Below the pieces are notes generated by a model that saw only the letters and a list, made by a program, of their open reading frames with translations, was not told the DNA's origin and searched no databases. 64,000 nt of DNA from an uncultured Lachnospiraceae bacterium (GTDB taxonomy: Bacteria; Bacillota; Clostridia; Lachnospirales; Lachnospiraceae), in assembly GCA_947243855.1 (NCBI GenBank), contig CAMXIK010000010.1, positions 41,846 to 105,845 of the forward strand. Direction: 5' to 3'. The position numbers were made by a program, and so were the translations under genes. Positions 1 to 10,482 of this stretch are shown piece after piece (positions within the stretch are counted from its first letter, which is position 1; each line of letters starts with the position of its first letter).

Positions 1-1409
1 AGCTGGGCCGCTTCTCCGGTATACGCCTGCACAAGAAATACCTTGTCCGTGCGGCTGAGCATCCCCGTACCGTCGTCATAATATTCGTATATGGTATAAT
101 AATCCAAGCCGCCAACCTTAAGCACGGAGCTGAATTGATAGCCAAACGTCCCCGTTTGTCTAGTATTCCGTCCCGTGGCATCCACCAGATATCCGGTCTC
201 CACCAGACGATTGACCAAATTAGACACTGCCGTGTCCGTGGCGATCGCTCCCCACAGTTTTAAGGTATATGTACGGGTAGTGACCTCGCTGGCGATCCCC
301 TCGCCGCTGATGTTCACAAACTTAAAGAGCGTCGTTCCAAGGGGCATAGGAATTGGCCCAGTGTAGGGTACGCTGTCCGCCGTAGGCTCCGATTCGTCCG
401 TGGTATAAAATATTTTACAGTTCTCCGCCGCTTCCACGGAAATCATCGTTGCTTCCGAATATTCCCCGCTGTAAAGCTCCACTTCCGGCGCGTTAGGAAC
501 GGCCAGATTAATCACATAAGTTTTTGTCACAACGTCGCTTTCGATCCCATAATCGTTTACAAAAAAGGCACTGACCGTATACTCCCCTGTCTCTAAGAAG
601 AGCGGCGCCGTATAGATCGAACTGTTCTTATCCGGTTTTGTTCCGTCCATCGTATAGTAGATGGTGCCCGACGTATTAGAACTGAGTTTCAAGGGAATCA
701 CTTCCGCATAGTTTCCTTCCACATAGCTGAATTCCGGCTCCATGGCAAGATAACTCTGGAACATGCCGACGATTCGCTCATTCTCGCAATCCCTCAAAAG
801 ATCATTGATCTGTCCGAAGGCCTCCTGATTGGCATAAATGGATATAATCTTGCCGTAGGCCTCCTCCACATCCGCCTCAGAATACCGGCTTGCGTTCTCC
901 TTGTCAATCACCCGCATAAGTGTAGACAGAGCGGCCGTGTCCTGTTTCTGCAGATAATAATAGTCCGCTTCCAGAAAAAGAATCCGCGCCTCCTCCGGAT
1001 AGGCGGCATAGGCCGTCTCCAGACAGTCGATGGCCTGCGCATAGTCGCCTTTTTGCGCATAAGCTTCCGCCCGGCTGATCTGATATTCTACTGTCCGGAT
1101 GTGATAAGCGTAAAGAGCGTAAGAAATTAATCCTACCACAAACAGGATTGCAAATGCCAGAACGACCTGCAGCCCCCGCCCCCTCTTGTCATCACGAGAG
1201 GCTGGGGAATCCGTCTCCGGTTCCGTCTCAATTTCTTCCGCCGGCTCCTCCCCGGTCTCATCCTCAAGGGAAACCAACGTGGAGAGCGTTTCCGTTATGC
1301 TGTTTTCTATTTCCGGTTCAAAATCCGGGACAATCTGTATCTCTTCTCCGCACTTGTCGCAAATGAGATACCCTTCCGGCATTTCATGTCCGCAATGGGG
1401 GCACTTCAT
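1..1409 (-). CDS. Zinc-ribbon, single-pass membrane protein with TPR-like segment and chitobiase-type repeats (3' end outside window)
   Basis: Frame is open from an ATG at 1409 to the left edge, so the C-terminus is missing (469 codons visible). A zinc ribbon (CPHCG at residue 3, CDKCG at 18) is followed by an acidic linker, one membrane helix at about 81-102, then a helical TPR-like stretch (about 105-195). Two repeats follow whose cores read IYYTMDGTKPD and IFYTTDESEPT; these match the chitobiase/FN3-associated C-terminal domain family (CHB_HEX_C). The arrangement implies a cytoplasmic zinc ribbon with the repeats outside the cell. It starts 41 bp after folD, so it is probably the last known gene of the tepA-ftsK-fhs-folD transcript. 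The function is not known; a cell-wall or surface sensor role is only inference. Confidence 0.8.
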   Translation of the reverse strand, partial: MKCPHCGHEMPEGYLICDKCGEEIQIVPDFEPEIENSITETLSTLVSLEDETGEEPAEEIETEPETDSPASRDDKRGRGLQVVLAFAILFVVGLISYALYAYHIRTVEYQISRAEAYAQKGDYAQAIDCLETAYAAYPEEARILFLEADYYYLQKQDTAALSTLMRVIDKENASRYSEADVEEAYGKIISIYANQEAFGQINDLLRDCENERIVGMFQSYLAMEPEFSYVEGNYAEVIPLKLSSNTSGTIYYTMDGTKPDKNSSIYTAPLFLETGEYTVSAFFVNDYGIESDVVTKTYVINLAVPNAPEVELYSGEYSEATMISVEAAENCKIFYTTDESEPTADSVPYTGPIPMPLGTTLFKFVNISGEGIASEVTTRTYTLKLWGAIATDTAVSNLVNRLVETGYLVDATGRNTRQTGTFGYQFSSVLKVGGLDYYTIYEYYDDGTGMLSRTDKVFLVQAYTGEAAQ

Positions 1410-1449
1410 AGGCCATTCCCTTCTCTGATACTTCCCGTTTTATCTTAAT

Positions 1450-2292
1450 TTACTGCAAAGATACGGAATTTACACAGTTATACATCAGCATGGCAATCGT
1501 CATAGGGCCGACGCCGCCCGGCACCGGCGTGATTGCGCTGCAAATTGGCGCTGCATCCTCATAATCCACATCGCCGCAAAGCTTGTTGTTCTCATTTCGG
1601 TGAATGCCCACGTCGATTACCACCGCGCCTTCCTTCACATATTCTTTTGTAATCATCTTCGGCTTTCCTACCGCCACAATCAAAATGTCGGCGCGCCGCG
1701 TCACCTCTTTTAAATCTTTCGTCTTGGAGTGGGCCACCGTCACCGTGCCATTTTCCCGAAGGAGCAGAAGCGCCATGGGCTTTCCGACAATATTGCTTCT
1801 GCCGATCACCACGCACTCCTTTCCAGCTATCTCCACACCCGAACGCTTTAACAGTTCAATGATGCCAGCAGGCGTACAGGACACAAATCCCGGCTGCCCA
1901 ATGCAAAGCGCTCCCACGCTCTGGGGGTGAAAGCCGTCCACATCCTTCTTCGGATCGATAGCGCGGATCACCGCATCCTCGTCGATCTGTTTCGGCAGAG
2001 GAAGCTGTACCAGAATCCCGTTTACCTCATCCTTTTTATTTAATTCCCCAATCAGGGAAAGCAGCTCTTCCTGCGTCGTCTCCTCCGCCAGTTCATAGGA
2101 TAACGATTCGATTCCCACATAGGCACAGGCCTTTTTTTTGTTTCCCACATAGACGCTGGAAGCTGGATCGGCGCCTACCTGTATCACGGCAAGACAGACC
2201 GTTACGCCCTGCGCCTTTAACTGCGCCACCCGCTCCTTCACCTCATCTTTAATCTGTGCGGAAATTGCTTTTCCATCTATGATCTTTGGCAT
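1450..2292 (-). CDS. folD: Bifunctional methylenetetrahydrofolate dehydrogenase / methenyltetrahydrofolate cyclohydrolase
   Basis: 280 residues, the usual FolD length. FolD interconverts 5,10-methylene-, 5,10-methenyl- and 10-formyl-tetrahydrofolate using NADP. Visible family motifs are the catalytic Y-x-x-x-K region (SVYVGNKKKACAYVG, about 47-61), the DVDGFHPQSVG loop (about 119), the Rossmann signature VVIGRSNIVGKP (about 161) and the C-terminal PGGVGPMTIAML (about 257). The start is set by AGGAGG nine bases upstream of the ATG. It lies 27 bp downstream of fhs, so formate activation and reduction of the C1 unit are encoded together, as in the methyl branch of the Wood-Ljungdahl pathway or in purine C1 supply. 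No other Wood-Ljungdahl gene is in the window, so acetogenesis cannot be claimed. Confidence 0.97.
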   Translation of the reverse strand: MPKIIDGKAISAQIKDEVKERVAQLKAQGVTVCLAVIQVGADPASSVYVGNKKKACAYVGIESLSYELAEETTQEELLSLIGELNKKDEVNGILVQLPLPKQIDEDAVIRAIDPKKDVDGFHPQSVGALCIGQPGFVSCTPAGIIELLKRSGVEIAGKECVVIGRSNIVGKPMALLLLRENGTVTVAHSKTKDLKEVTRRADILIVAVGKPKMITKEYVKEGAVVIDVGIHRNENNKLCGDVDYEDAAPICSAITPVPGGVGPMTIAMLMYNCVNSVSLQ

Positions 2293-2319
2293 TACGATAC
2301 TCCTCCTATTTGACAGCGT

Positions 2320-3990
2320 CTAAAACAGCCCCACAATCTTTCCTTCATCGTCTACGTCAATCCGATACGCCGCTGGGGTTTTCGGCAGCCCCGGCATCGT
2401 CATAACATCCCCTGTAAGCGCCACCACAAAACCGGCTCCCGCAGACACATAGGCCTCTCTCACATGCATTTCAAAGCCAACAGGCCGGCCCAAAAGTTTC
2501 GGGTCATCCGACAGCGAATACTGGGTTTTCGCGATGCAGACCGGAAATCTGCCAAAGCCGTCCCGCTCCAGTTTCTCAAGCTGCCTTTTCGCCGCCGCCG
2601 TATAAGTCACACCGCCAGCGCCGTAAATCTCAGAAGCAACGGTATGGATTTTTTCCGTCAGGGACAACTCATCCTCGTAGAGCGGTGTAAAATAACTTTC
2701 TTTTGTCTGCAGCGTGTCGAGGACCTTCTGTGCCAGAGCGATTCCGCCCGCTCCGCCCTTCTCCCACACTTCAGAAATGGCAAATTCACAATCCCGGTCT
2801 TCGCAGAAACGCTGCACATAAGCAATCTCCTCGTCCGTGTCCGACGAAAAGGCGTTCAGCGTCACCACAATGGGAACTCCGTACTTATGGATATTCTCAA
2901 TGTGCTTTTCCAGATTCACGATACCTCTTTGCAGCGCGGCCAAATCCTTTCTGGAAAGATCTTCCTTCGCCACACCGCCATTATATTTAAGCGCCCTAAT
3001 GGTAGCGACCAAAACCACGGCGTCGGGCTTTAAGTCCGCCATACGGCACTTGATATCAAAAAACTTCTCCGCACCCAGATCCGCACCGAACCCGGCCTCC
3101 GTGATCACATAATCCGCCATATGAAGCGCCGCCCTGGTAGCCATCACCGAGTTGCACCCGTGGGCAATATTGGCAAAAGGCCCGCCGTGCACCAAAGCCG
3201 GCGTATGCTCCAAGGTTTGGATCAGGTTCGGTTTCATAGCGTCCTTCAAAAGAGCCGCCATCGCGCCCACGGCCTGTAAGTCATTCGCCGTTACGGCATT
3301 GCCGCTGTCGTCATAGGCTACAATAATGCGCGCAAGCCGCTCCTTTAAATCTCTAAAATCGGAAGCCAAACAGAGAATCGCCATAATCTCCGAAGCGACG
3401 GTGATCACAAAATGATCCTCCCGCACCATGCCGTTACTCTTGCCGCCCATACCGATCACAATATTCCGAAGCGCCCTGTCATTCATATCAAGACAGCGTT
3501 TCCAGACAATTTGTCTGGGATCGATGCGCAGCAGATTTCCCTGCTGGATATGGTTATCCAAAAGAGCTGCCAGCAGATTGTTTGCGGAAGTGATCGCATG
3601 GAAATCTCCTGTAAAATGCAGATTTAAATCCTCCATCGGCACCACCTGCGCATATCCGCCGCCTGCCGCGCCGCCCTTGATGCCAAAACAGGGTCCAAGA
3701 GACGGTTCCCGCAGGGTAATGACCGCCTTTTTGCCAAGCTGATCGAACGCCTGTCCAAGCCCTACCGTGGTAGTGGTCTTCCCCTCTCCCGCGGGCGTGG
3801 GATTGATGGCCGTCACAAGAATCAGCTTCCCCTCCAGATTTTTTTTGATTTTAGCAATATATTCATCTGAAAGCTTCGCCTTATACTTTCCGTAGACTTC
3901 CAGCTCTTCCGGCACAATGCCGATATGCTCCGCCACTTCCGTGATCGGAAGTAATTCCGCCGCCTGCGCGATCTCAATATCTGTCTTCAT
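2320..3990 (-). CDS. fhs: Formate--tetrahydrofolate ligase
   Basis: 556 residues, full length for the family. The enzyme makes 10-formyl-THF from formate, THF and ATP. The P-loop [14 protein letters not shown] (about residue 64) and the [24 protein letters not shown] segment typical of Fhs are intact, as is the C-terminal [16 protein letters not shown]. The ATG at 3990 has GAGGG upstream and lies only 10 bp from the end of ftsK, indicating one transcript. folD follows after 29 bp. The enzyme is cytoplasmic and supplies C1 units for purines, formyl-Met-tRNA or acetogenesis. Nothing unusual is seen. Confidence 0.98.
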   Translation of the reverse strand: MKTDIEIAQAAELLPITEVAEHIGIVPEELEVYGKYKAKLSDEYIAKIKKNLEGKLILVTAINPTPAGEGKTTTTVGLGQAFDQLGKKAVITLREPSLGPCFGIKGGAAGGGYAQVVPMEDLNLHFTGDFHAITSANNLLAALLDNHIQQGNLLRIDPRQIVWKRCLDMNDRALRNIVIGMGGKSNGMVREDHFVITVASEIMAILCLASDFRDLKERLARIIVAYDDSGNAVTANDLQAVGAMAALLKDAMKPNLIQTLEHTPALVHGGPFANIAHGCNSVMATRAALHMADYVITEAGFGADLGAEKFFDIKCRMADLKPDAVVLVATIRALKYNGGVAKEDLSRKDLAALQRGIVNLEKHIENIHKYGVPIVVTLNAFSSDTDEEIAYVQRFCEDRDCEFAISEVWEKGGAGGIALAQKVLDTLQTKESYFTPLYEDELSLTEKIHTVASEIYGAGGVTYTAAAKRQLEKLERDGFGRFPVCIAKTQYSLSDDPKLLGRPVGFEMHVREAYVSAGAGFVVALTGDVMTMPGLPKTPAAYRIDVDDEGKIVGLF

Positions 3991-4000
3991 GCTGTTTCCC

Positions 4001-6658
4001 TCACTCGTTTTGAATCAGTTGCTCAAACTCCGCCGCGCTCATCAGGATGCGTCTGGGCTTCGTGCCCTCCTCCTCGCCCACAACCCCGGCGTCGCAGAGC
4101 TGATCCATGATACGGGCCGCCCGGTTAAAACCGATCTTAAACATACGCTGTAACATGCCGATGGAAGCCTTATCCTTCTCAATGATGAAGCGTCCCGCTT
4201 CCACAAAATATTCGTCGTACCCGGAGTCGCCCTCCCCCATGGAACCGGGGCCTGCCGGACCACTCTCTACGACAAGACTGTTAATCTTCTCCTCCACTGC
4301 CTCGTCGGCCGCGCTCTCAGGCGCATAATCCTTTAAAAAATCCACCACCCGGGAAACTTCGTCATCCGAGACAAATGGTCCCTGAATACGGGCCGGCTTT
4401 GGATAACCTTGAGGATAAAAGAGCATATCCCCCTTACCCAAAAGCTTCTCCGCACCCACCATATCCAGAATGGTACGGGAATCCACGCCGCTTGAAACCG
4501 CAAATGCCACACGGCTTGGCATATTCGCCTTGATCAGTCCGGTAATGACATCCACCGAGGGCCGCTGCGTCGCTATGATCAAATGGATACCGCAGGCTCT
4601 GGCAAGCTGTGCCAGACGGCAGATAGATTCCTCCACCTCCCCAGGCGATACCATCATCAGATCCGCCAGCTCATCCACAATAATCAAAATCTGGGGGAGT
4701 TTCTCCGGCGCCTCTGGATCAGAGCCTTTCAGGCTCTCCACTTTTTTATTATATCCCTTGAGATCCCGCACGTTCAAATCCGCAAATTTCTTATACCGTT
4801 CGGTCATCTCCGCCACGCCCCAATGCAGGGCCGCCGCCGCTTTCTTCGGATCTGTCACCACCGGAATCAGCAGATGGGGAATGCCATTGTAAACGCTGAG
4901 TTCCACTACCTTCGGATCAATCATAATCATCTTCACGTCATCCGGATGCGCCTTGTACAAAATACCCATGATGATCGTGTTGATGCAGACCGATTTACCC
5001 GAACCCGTAGCGCCCGCAATCAACAGATGGGGCATCTTCGCGATATCCGCATATACCGTCTTTCCGCCGATATCCTTTCCCACTGTAAAAATCAGATTGG
5101 CTGGAAACTTCTTAAATTCCGGGGATTCCACCAAATCCCGAAAAGGCACCGCCGTATTCTCCTTGTTCGGCACTTCAATTCCCACCGCCGCCTTGCCCGG
5201 AATGGGCGCTTCAATACGAATATCCGTAGCCGCCAAATTCAGCTTGATATCGTCGGCAAGCCCCACGATCTTGCTGACTTTGACTCCTTGTTCTGGCTGC
5301 AGCTCGTAACGGGTTACGGAAGGGCCTCTGCTGTACTGGGTGACGGAAACCTTTACGCCGAAGTTTCTGAGAATCTGTTCCAACTGCTCCGCCGTTTCCC
5401 GCAATTCTTTGTCTGGGTCTTTCCCCTTTTTCGTCTGCCGTTTATCTAAAAGTTCCACCGACGGAAACCGGTAATAGTCCGTCTTATTTCGCCCGCCTGC
5501 CCGAGCGCCCCCTGTCGCGGATGCAGTTTTCCCAGCGCTCTGTGCCTGTCGCGGACGAGCTGCCGCCACTGGCCGCTCCCTTCCTGCCGCAGGCGTCATT
5601 TGGTTCCCCATCTGCGGCTGATAAGAATCCATTGGCTGGGCCGGAGTTGTCTGCTCCATACCGAACTCATCCTCTTCCTCTGGCTCTTCCATATGAATCT
5701 CGCTCAGTTCGTCGGATTCCTGTTCTATGTAATGGTAAGAATGCCGTTCTCTCACCGGCTCCTCTTCCGGCTCATCCTCCTCAAAATTCACCGTAATTTC
5801 GTGGATATCGTCCCGTATCTTCTTCTCGTCAACCGTCTTCTCCGGCTCTTTGCCAAGAGCCGTGTCCAGCATAACGCCGGAAACTTTTTTGTCCATGCGC
5901 AGAAGCTTTTCGTTTTCCAGCTCTTCCTCCCGCAGCCTGCGCTCCTCTTCCTCCAATCTTCGCCTCTCAGAAGCGGCTTCCCTGCGTTTCGCCGCCCGTT
6001 CCCTGCGGTAGGCCGCGTCTTCCATGGAGCGCTCGTACACTTTTCTTCCGCCTGCCGCCACGCCGCCGATAAAGGACTTCTCCGTGACAATCACCAGACA
6101 GATAATGCCGAGCACAAGAATCAAAAGCACAGTTCCTACCATCCCCAGAAACTTACAGGACAGATAGGCTAAAGAGCCGGCAAGTACGCCGCCGCCTTTA
6201 TGTCCCTCGCTGCAGCGGCCATAAATTTCCAAAAGCTGATACCCCTCCGCTTCAGCGGGATTGGTATTAAAAAGCTCAAAGCTCATACCAAGCAAAAGGA
6301 AAAAGACAATCCCTGCCACCAGCTTTCTCGTGGCGATGCTGTTCCCCACATTCAACATGCCGAACGCAATCATCAAAAAGATGATGAGGGGCGCCACAAA
6401 GGCAAGCAGCCCAAAGAGACCGAACATCACGTCGCTGACCACATCCCCAAACTTGCCAACCACGCCAAAATTACACAGAAATAAAATAAGGGCGAGGGCC
6501 GCCAGCACAATCAATAAAATCTCATTTCTGATACCCGGGTCCATAGGCTGGTTCTGTCTGCCGGTTTGGGATTTTGTCCGGGTGTTTCCGGTACTTTTTC
6601 TGCCTCTGTTCGTATTCTTTTTATTCGCGGATGACCCCCTTGCACTCTGAGCCGCCAT
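4001..6658 (-). CDS. ftsK: FtsK/SpoIIIE-family DNA translocase
   Basis: 885 residues from an ATG at 6658 preceded by GGAGG at five bases; a longer frame back to 6727 lacks a ribosome site. The order is: a basic, low-complexity N-terminus; four to five membrane helices (about 45-185); a charged linker rich in Glu/Arg; the alpha-beta motor with Walker A GATGSGKS (about 549) and Walker [13 protein letters not shown] (about 659); and a C-terminal winged-helix gamma domain (about 815-885). It is a hexameric ATP-driven DNA pump at the division septum, and in spore formers it moves the chromosome into the forespore. FtsK and SpoIIIE cannot be separated by sequence alone. The tepA-ftsK order resembles the ymfB(tepA)-spoIIIE order of Bacillus. 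Confidence 0.96.
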   Translation of the reverse strand: MAAQSARGSSANKKNTNRGRKSTGNTRTKSQTGRQNQPMDPGIRNEILLIVLAALALILFLCNFGVVGKFGDVVSDVMFGLFGLLAFVAPLIIFLMIAFGMLNVGNSIATRKLVAGIVFFLLLGMSFELFNTNPAEAEGYQLLEIYGRCSEGHKGGGVLAGSLAYLSCKFLGMVGTVLLILVLGIICLVIVTEKSFIGGVAAGGRKVYERSMEDAAYRRERAAKRREAASERRRLEEEERRLREEELENEKLLRMDKKVSGVMLDTALGKEPEKTVDEKKIRDDIHEITVNFEEDEPEEEPVRERHSYHYIEQESDELSEIHMEEPEEEDEFGMEQTTPAQPMDSYQPQMGNQMTPAAGRERPVAAARPRQAQSAGKTASATGGARAGGRNKTDYYRFPSVELLDKRQTKKGKDPDKELRETAEQLEQILRNFGVKVSVTQYSRGPSVTRYELQPEQGVKVSKIVGLADDIKLNLAATDIRIEAPIPGKAAVGIEVPNKENTAVPFRDLVESPEFKKFPANLIFTVGKDIGGKTVYADIAKMPHLLIAGATGSGKSVCINTIIMGILYKAHPDDVKMIMIDPKVVELSVYNGIPHLLIPVVTDPKKAAAALHWGVAEMTERYKKFADLNVRDLKGYNKKVESLKGSDPEAPEKLPQILIIVDELADLMMVSPGEVEESICRLAQLARACGIHLIIATQRPSVDVITGLIKANMPSRVAFAVSSGVDSRTILDMVGAEKLLGKGDMLFYPQGYPKPARIQGPFVSDDEVSRVVDFLKDYAPESAADEAVEEKINSLVVESGPAGPGSMGEGDSGYDEYFVEAGRFIIEKDKASIGMLQRMFKIGFNRAARIMDQLCDAGVVGEEEGTKPRRILMSAAEFEQLIQNE

Positions 6659-6743
6659 GACTGCCTCCCAAAACCGTAACGCTAAACCACTTTTCAAAAT
6701 TTTCCTACTATAGTATAGCATTTTCATTTTGGCTTGTCATCCC

Positions 6744-7478
6744 TTATTTTGTATCTGCCATTTTCTTGCCTACCATATCATGAAGTTTTGCGATAGCGTC
6801 GCTGATGCCGCCCACCTCGCAGATGATGCCTTCTTCCACGGCCTCGCGCCCCACAAGCACCGTTCCCACATCCTTTGTCAGCATTCCCGTCTCCATCATC
6901 AGTTCCTCCAGACGGGGTTTCGGGATCTTACAATGCTCGCAGACAAATCCCGTAATGCGGTTTTGAATCTGCTTAAAATAATCAAAGGTCTGCTGGACGC
7001 CGATCACCATACCGCTTAAACGTACCGGATGGATTACCATGGTGCCAGTAGGCACAATATAAGAATAATCCGTGCTCACCGCAATCGGCACCCCGATGGA
7101 ATGACTCCCGCCAAGCACCAAAGACACCGTCGGCTTGCTCAAAGAAGCGATCATCTCTGCGATGGCTAGACCGGCTTCCACATCGCCGCCCATCGTGTTT
7201 AAAAGAATCAAAACCCCGTCCACTTCCCCGCTGTCCTCGATCGCAGCTAACTGTGGCAGAATATGTTCGTACTTAGTGGTCTTCGCATTGCCGTTTAAAT
7301 TATCGTGTCCCTCCACCTCTCCTATGATGGTGAGCAGATGTATCTTATGGTTCTGGGCGTTTTCATCAAGCGTCACCTGCCCCACTTTCTCAATGCGCTC
7401 ATCCTTTTGCTTTTCATTCTCTCTCTTTTTTTCCTGATCCTTCTCTTCCTTGTTTTTGCTGTTTTTATTGTTTCCCAT
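6744..7478 (-). CDS. tepA: ClpP-fold protease, TepA family
   Basis: 244 residues from an ATG at 7478 with GGAGG six bases upstream; longer in-frame starts to 7556 have no such site. The first 45 residues are Lys/Glu/Asn-rich. The rest is a ClpP/crotonase-fold serine protease: NTMGGDVEAGLAIAE, a nucleophile-region GGSHSIGVP (Ser before Ile-Gly, where ClpP has MAASMG), and a His in TMVIHPV. The C-terminal GREAVEEGIICEVGG segment matches the family. There is no signal peptide, so it is cytoplasmic. It is the first gene of the operon running into ftsK; the B. subtilis homologue neighbours spoIIIE. Function is known only from that family (linked to protein translocation), not from this sequence. 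Confidence 0.88.
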   Translation of the reverse strand: MGNNKNSKNKEEKDQEKKRENEKQKDERIEKVGQVTLDENAQNHKIHLLTIIGEVEGHDNLNGNAKTTKYEHILPQLAAIEDSGEVDGVLILLNTMGGDVEAGLAIAEMIASLSKPTVSLVLGGSHSIGVPIAVSTDYSYIVPTGTMVIHPVRLSGMVIGVQQTFDYFKQIQNRITGFVCEHCKIPKPRLEELMMETGMLTKDVGTVLVGREAVEEGIICEVGGISDAIAKLHDMVGKKMADTK

Positions 7479-7564
7479 AGTTTCCTCCATATCTCTCTGC
7501 ATAAACAGAGACTCGAAATGCTCCGTGAGACTTCCTCCTCTGCCTATATTCTGCATATATGCGG

Positions 7565-7590
7565 AAAAGGGAACCGAAGTTTCGGTTCCC
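7565..7590 (-). terminator. Rho-independent terminator of the membrane-protein gene at 7.6-9.1 kb
   Basis: A perfect 10-bp inverted repeat (GGGAACCGAA, 2-base loop, TTCGGTTCCC at 7569-7590) lies 37 bp past the stop of the upstream gene. On the minus strand it is followed by TTTT. It separates that gene from the tepA operon. Confidence 0.8.
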
Positions 7591-7626
7591 TCATAGTATC
7601 GCTCTTATTTCAAATTCTATACCGCC

Positions 7627-9126
7627 CTAACGGTCAAAATCGTCTCCCTCTGTAACTTCCACATCATAATGCATATCCGCTTCCGAAACGCTGTGATCAA
7701 AATCCATTTCCCGCTTCACATGTTTTTTGGGCAGAGGCAGCGGGTTCTCTAGAAAGCGGGGTTTTTCCTCCGAAACCGCCGCCGATACTGGCTCTTTCGC
7801 AGGCGCAGATACTGGCTCTACTGGAACCGCCGCGTTGATTTCTTCGATTTTTTCCTTCATAAGCTCCGCCTGTCCGCCGAATAAGACGTTCTTTAGCCCA
7901 AGGCCCGCCATCACGCTCCAGAAAAAAATCACCACAATGCTGAAACCGCCGATGCTGAGATCCATCAAAAAGGAGGGCGTTATAAAAATACAGGGCAGAA
8001 ACCACAGAGAAAAATCCTGTTCCCGTCCCATCCTGATAAACTCAAACGCCACAAAAGAGGCCGAAAGAAATAAAAGCGCAAAGAGCGGATACTCCAAGTA
8101 GATTACCTCCAACAGCCTCATGCGGTCTATATCCGGCGAAAAATAGGTGTCCGCCCACCATGCCAGTCCCTGATAAAAAACAACGCCGCTGGCGGAGGCG
8201 TCCTCCGCAATAGCGCCAAAAAAGCCGGCGATTCCGCCCGCGATTACAATCAGCAGTCTTCCAAACTGCTGTTTTCTTCCCACAGCCGCCTCGCAGGACT
8301 TCCCGGTAAACAACCCCGTCAGAAACAAAAAAAGAACAACGCAGCCCATTTCCAGATAGCATAAAAATCCCAAAACAATCCCCAAAAGAAACGCTCCCGG
8401 CAGGCCGCCGTAAATCAGCCGCCCTGCAAGCGAAGCTTTCACGAAAGAAACGACCAGATAAAGGCCCGCCAAAAACAGGGCCGTCAAGAGACATTTTGGA
8501 TTAACCACACCGACATAATGGATGCACGAATTGGAAAAGGCCAACACCAAAAGCACGATGCACGCCGCAAAGCGCCCTGCGGCCTTCCTTACCGCCAGAT
8601 AGGCAAAAACCATTGCCGCTATCTGCAAAAAAACCTGAAACAAGGCAGCGGCCGCCGCGCTGTTTCCCAGAAAAGAAAGAACCACCCGCAGACAATTTAC
8701 ATACAAATCGCTGATTCCGTGGGGAAACGTAAAACCGCCCCCGCCGCTTCTGACCATGGCCAGATCGTAATATTCGCCAGCGTGCAGAACAGAATCCTTC
8801 CCATCAAAAATAGACGCCCAAATAATTCCTTCTTTCAGCCTAAGGATTGTGCCGAAAACAAAGGACACGGATACGACAAGCGTCTCTGTCATGGACAAAA
8901 AATGATTAGAAAAATGGTATTTTTTTCGGATCAACCGACCCAAAGCCCTGCTCCCCGGATAAAGGCACAGCAGTAACGCAACAAGCACGAAAACACCCAG
9001 ACTGGCAAGCGGCTCCCCCACATAGAAGCTATACATGCTGTACCCTACATAGCCCAGAAGTATAATGCAAATCCCCGCGTAAATCACCCAAAGTACATAG
9101 TCAAACCAAGTTTTCCGATATATCAT
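7627..9126 (-). CDS. Polytopic membrane protein, possibly GT-C glycosyltransferase-like
   Basis: 499 residues with roughly 11-12 predicted membrane helices from residue 12 to about 415, then a cytoplasmic Pro/Glu/Lys-rich tail ending in an acidic stretch. The first large loop (IFDGKDSVLHAGEYYDLAMVRSGGGG, split here for description) carries several acidic residues after the second or third helix. That is where GT-C enzymes place their catalytic Asp/Glu, so a dolichol/undecaprenyl-sugar transferase is possible but unproven. It lies 56 bp downstream of metY and is closed by a strong hairpin. No confident family assignment can be made from sequence alone. Confidence 0.7.
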   Translation of the reverse strand: MIYRKTWFDYVLWVIYAGICIILLGYVGYSMYSFYVGEPLASLGVFVLVALLLCLYPGSRALGRLIRKKYHFSNHFLSMTETLVVSVSFVFGTILRLKEGIIWASIFDGKDSVLHAGEYYDLAMVRSGGGGFTFPHGISDLYVNCLRVVLSFLGNSAAAAALFQVFLQIAAMVFAYLAVRKAAGRFAACIVLLVLAFSNSCIHYVGVVNPKCLLTALFLAGLYLVVSFVKASLAGRLIYGGLPGAFLLGIVLGFLCYLEMGCVVLFLFLTGLFTGKSCEAAVGRKQQFGRLLIVIAGGIAGFFGAIAEDASASGVVFYQGLAWWADTYFSPDIDRMRLLEVIYLEYPLFALLFLSASFVAFEFIRMGREQDFSLWFLPCIFITPSFLMDLSIGGFSIVVIFFWSVMAGLGLKNVLFGGQAELMKEKIEEINAAVPVEPVSAPAKEPVSAAVSEEKPRFLENPLPLPKKHVKREMDFDHSVSEADMHYDVEVTEGDDFDR

Positions 9127-9160
9127 GATTGGTATCCTTCTCTTCTGAACCTCTAATCCC

Positions 9161-9199
9161 CGTGTGAGGCAGAGCTTCTCTGCTACGCCTCCTCACACG
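9161..9199 (-). terminator. Bulged hairpin overlapping the 3' end of metY
   Basis: CGTGTGAG (9161-9168) pairs with CTCACACG (9192-9199), and inside it GCAGAG (9169-9174) pairs with CTCTGC (9178-9183). The metY stop codon lies in the stem. There is no clear T-run on the minus strand, so this may be an mRNA end-processing or attenuation structure rather than a complete terminator. Confidence 0.45.
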
Positions 9200-10472
9200 A
9201 TGCAAGCGCCTGTGAAAGATCTTCTATAATATCGTCAATATGCTCGATCCCCACAGAGAGTCTGACCATCTCAGGGGCAACGCCCGCTTCTTTCAGCTGC
9301 TCGTCGTTCATTTGTCTGTGCGTGTGGCTGGCTGGATGTAAAACGCTTGTCCTTGCGTCCGCCACATGGGTTACAATGGCCGCCAGTTTCAGCCGGTCCA
9401 TCATCTTTGCGGCCGCTTCCCTGCCGCCCTTTAATCCAAAGGAAATCACGCCACAGGTGCCGTTCGGCATATATTTTTTCGCAATCTCATAATATTTGTT
9501 TCCAGGAAGGCCCGGATAATTTACCCATGCCACTTTCTCGTGGCCCTCCAAAAACTCCGCGCATTTCTGCGCGTTATAGCAATGCCGTTCCATCCGCAGA
9601 GGAAGCGTCTCAAGCCCGACATTGAGCAAAAACGCATTCTGCGGAGACTGGATCGATCCCAGATCCCGCATCAACTGGCTGGTTGCTTTCGTGATGTAAG
9701 CAGCCTTTCCAAATTTTTCCGTATAAACAATGCCGTGGTAGGACTCGTCCGGCGTGCAAAGCCCCGGGAATTTATCCGCATAAGCCGTCCAGTCAAAATT
9801 ACCGGAATCCACAATGCAGCCGCCTACAGCCATCGCATGTCCGTCCATATATTTTGTAGTGGAATGGGTCACGATATCCGCACCCCATTGAAAAGGATTG
9901 CAGTTGATCGGCGTAGCAAAGGTATTATCCACAATCAGGGGCACCTGATGCGCATGGGCCAACGCAGCAAATTTCTCAATGTCAAGCACCACCAGAGCCG
10001 GATTTGCAATGGTTTCCGCAAATACGCACTTCGTATTGTCCTGAAACGCCTTTTCCAACTCTTTTGCCGGCGCGTCCGGGTCAACCACCGTGCAGGAAAT
10101 GCCCATCTTCTTCATCGTACAGGTAATCAGGTTAAAACTGCCGCCGTAAACCGTGGAACTCATGACCACATGATCCCCCGCCTCGCAGATATTAAAAATC
10201 GCATAGTAATTTGCCGCCTGTCCGGAGGATGTCAGCATAGCTGCCACGCCGCCTTCCAATTCGCATATTTTCGCCGCCACACAGTCGTTTGTGGGATTCT
10301 GCAGTCTGGAATAAAAATATCCGGCTTCCTCCAAATCAAAGAGCCGTCCCATCTGCTCCGAATCCTCGTATTTAAAAGTCGTACTCTGGTAGATCGGAAG
10401 CACGCGTGGTTCCCCGCTCTTCGGCTTCCATCCCGATTGAATGCAAATTGTCTCTTTTCTATATGCGCTCAT
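9183..10472 (-). CDS. metY: O-acetylhomoserine sulfhydrylase (homocysteine synthase)
   Basis: 429 residues, the MetY length (cystathionine gamma-synthases are about 380). This PLP enzyme of the Cys/Met metabolism family joins O-acetylhomoserine with sulfide to give homocysteine. The N-terminal signature ETICIQSGWKPKSGEPRVLPIYQSTT, the aromatic stacking region SSGQAANYYAIFNICEAGDHVV and the PLP-lysine motif STTKYMDGHAMAVGG (about 203) are present. The start has GGGAG seven bases upstream. It lies 10 bp downstream of yebC. No S-box or T-box leader is visible in front of it. Methionine gamma-lyase activity is an alternative within this family. Confidence 0.9.
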   Translation of the reverse strand: MSAYRKETICIQSGWKPKSGEPRVLPIYQSTTFKYEDSEQMGRLFDLEEAGYFYSRLQNPTNDCVAAKICELEGGVAAMLTSSGQAANYYAIFNICEAGDHVVMSSTVYGGSFNLITCTMKKMGISCTVVDPDAPAKELEKAFQDNTKCVFAETIANPALVVLDIEKFAALAHAHQVPLIVDNTFATPINCNPFQWGADIVTHSTTKYMDGHAMAVGGCIVDSGNFDWTAYADKFPGLCTPDESYHGIVYTEKFGKAAYITKATSQLMRDLGSIQSPQNAFLLNVGLETLPLRMERHCYNAQKCAEFLEGHEKVAWVNYPGLPGNKYYEIAKKYMPNGTCGVISFGLKGGREAAAKMMDRLKLAAIVTHVADARTSVLHPASHTHRQMNDEQLKEAGVAPEMVRLSVGIEHIDDIIEDLSQALASCEEA

Positions 10473-10482
10473 CCCGTTCTCC

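Noticed and set aside
1450..3990. Complete Wood-Ljungdahl cluster
   Set aside because: Only folD and fhs are present; metF, acs/cdh and other genes are not in the window.
4583..5449. Plus-strand frame of 288 codons within ftsK
   Set aside because: Antisense shadow of the motor domain; composition is His/Arg-rich and low quality, and ftsK is unambiguous.
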